A model generated the notes under the pieces. The model was not told the DNA's origin and did not search any database. It was given only the letters and a program-made list of their open reading frames with translations. A DNA stretch of 5,648 bases from Flavobacterium psychrophilum. Its GTDB lineage: Bacteria > Bacteroidota > Bacteroidia > Flavobacteriales > Flavobacteriaceae. Position numbers and translations under genes: made by a program. Below, piece by piece: positions 5,513-5,648 of this stretch. The stretch lies in assembly GCA_945866505.1 (NCBI GenBank), contig CAMBHH010000207.1, positions 1 through 5,648 of the forward strand, in the 5' to 3' direction. How positions within the stretch are numbered: position 1 is the stretch's first letter; each line of letters opens with the position of its first letter.

Positions 5513-5648
5513 TTAAAATAAGTTGAAAACCAGCTGGTTAGAATCAAGTTCATTGACATTATTGTAATCTGATTTCATAAGTAATTCATTTACAGGGGTT
5601 TTATCGAGCAATGATGCTGATAAAATTTGTAGAATTTCATAGATTGAA
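5513..5648 (-). CDS. Insertion-sequence transposase, C-terminal fragment (probably IS4-like), partial at window edge
   Basis: On the minus strand an open frame enters from the right edge and ends at TAA (5515-5513), giving 44 visible residues: SIYEILQILSASLLDKTPVN, then a short acidic and Asn-rich stretch (SDYNNVNELD), ending SNQLVFNLF. The IxxILQIL-S-LLDKTP-NELL segment followed by a terminal NQLxxNLF tail is, from memory, typical of the C-terminus of IS4-type DDE transposases in Bacteroidota. The DDE catalytic residues would lie upstream, outside the window, so activity cannot be judged. The element points leftward, with its 3' end towards the broken cytochrome gene, and may have contributed to that disruption. 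Confidence 0.6.
   Translation of the reverse strand, partial: SIYEILQILSASLLDKTPVNELLMKSDYNNVNELDSNQLVFNLF

Overview
The window looks like a low-GC genome of the phylum Bacteroidota, most likely a Flavobacterium-like member of the Flavobacteriia. The evidence is compositional and stylistic. Intergenic DNA is very AT-rich and starts have no clear Shine-Dalgarno. Signal peptides end in Gln-containing sites (WGQ, YCQ, FSQ). A TAnnTTTG-type -7 box is present, and the leftmost protein resembles the modular surface proteins exported by the type IX secretion system (T9SS) in this group. No species can be named from sequence alone.

Layout. (1) Positions 1-1288, minus strand: 5' part (429 codons, open at the window edge) of a large secreted Thr/Ser/Asn-rich modular protein. 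It has a signal peptide, an N-terminal beta-sandwich-like region, a fibronectin type III domain and a repetitive beta region. (2) Positions 1289-2035: a 747-bp divergent intergenic region with no convincing gene, one good minus-strand -7 box, a paired inverted/direct repeat around 1652-1693, and a weak promoter in front of the next gene. (3) Positions 2036-5039, plus strand: a tight two-gene operon encoding a secreted six-hairpin (alpha/alpha)6 glycosidase-like enzyme and a secreted S1-family, formylglycine-dependent sulfatase. The second start lies within or 1 nt beyond the first stop, so they are probably translationally coupled. A bulged hairpin terminator follows the sulfatase. (4) Positions 5119-5331: a 70-codon fragment of a membrane-anchored c-type cytochrome that stops just after its first CxxCH haem motif, probably a broken gene. 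(5) Positions 5332-5498: decayed DNA with no gene. (6) Positions 5513-5648, minus strand: the last 44 codons of an insertion-sequence transposase, probably IS4-like, entering from the right edge.

How the genes fit together. The glycosidase and sulfatase form a small catabolic cassette. The likely logic is that the sulfatase removes sulfate esters from a glycan fragment and the (alpha/alpha)6 enzyme cleaves a glycosidic bond, both in the periplasm, since neither gene shows a T9SS sorting domain. No SusC/SusD pair, regulator or sulfatase-maturating enzyme lies in the window, so this is either part of a larger polysaccharide utilisation locus cut by the window or an orphan cassette. Its right flank (broken cytochrome, decayed spacer, IS end) looks like a rearrangement boundary. 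I see no clearly new defence, CRISPR or RNA system; the most novel candidate is the enzyme pair, whose glycosidase I could not assign to a characterised family.
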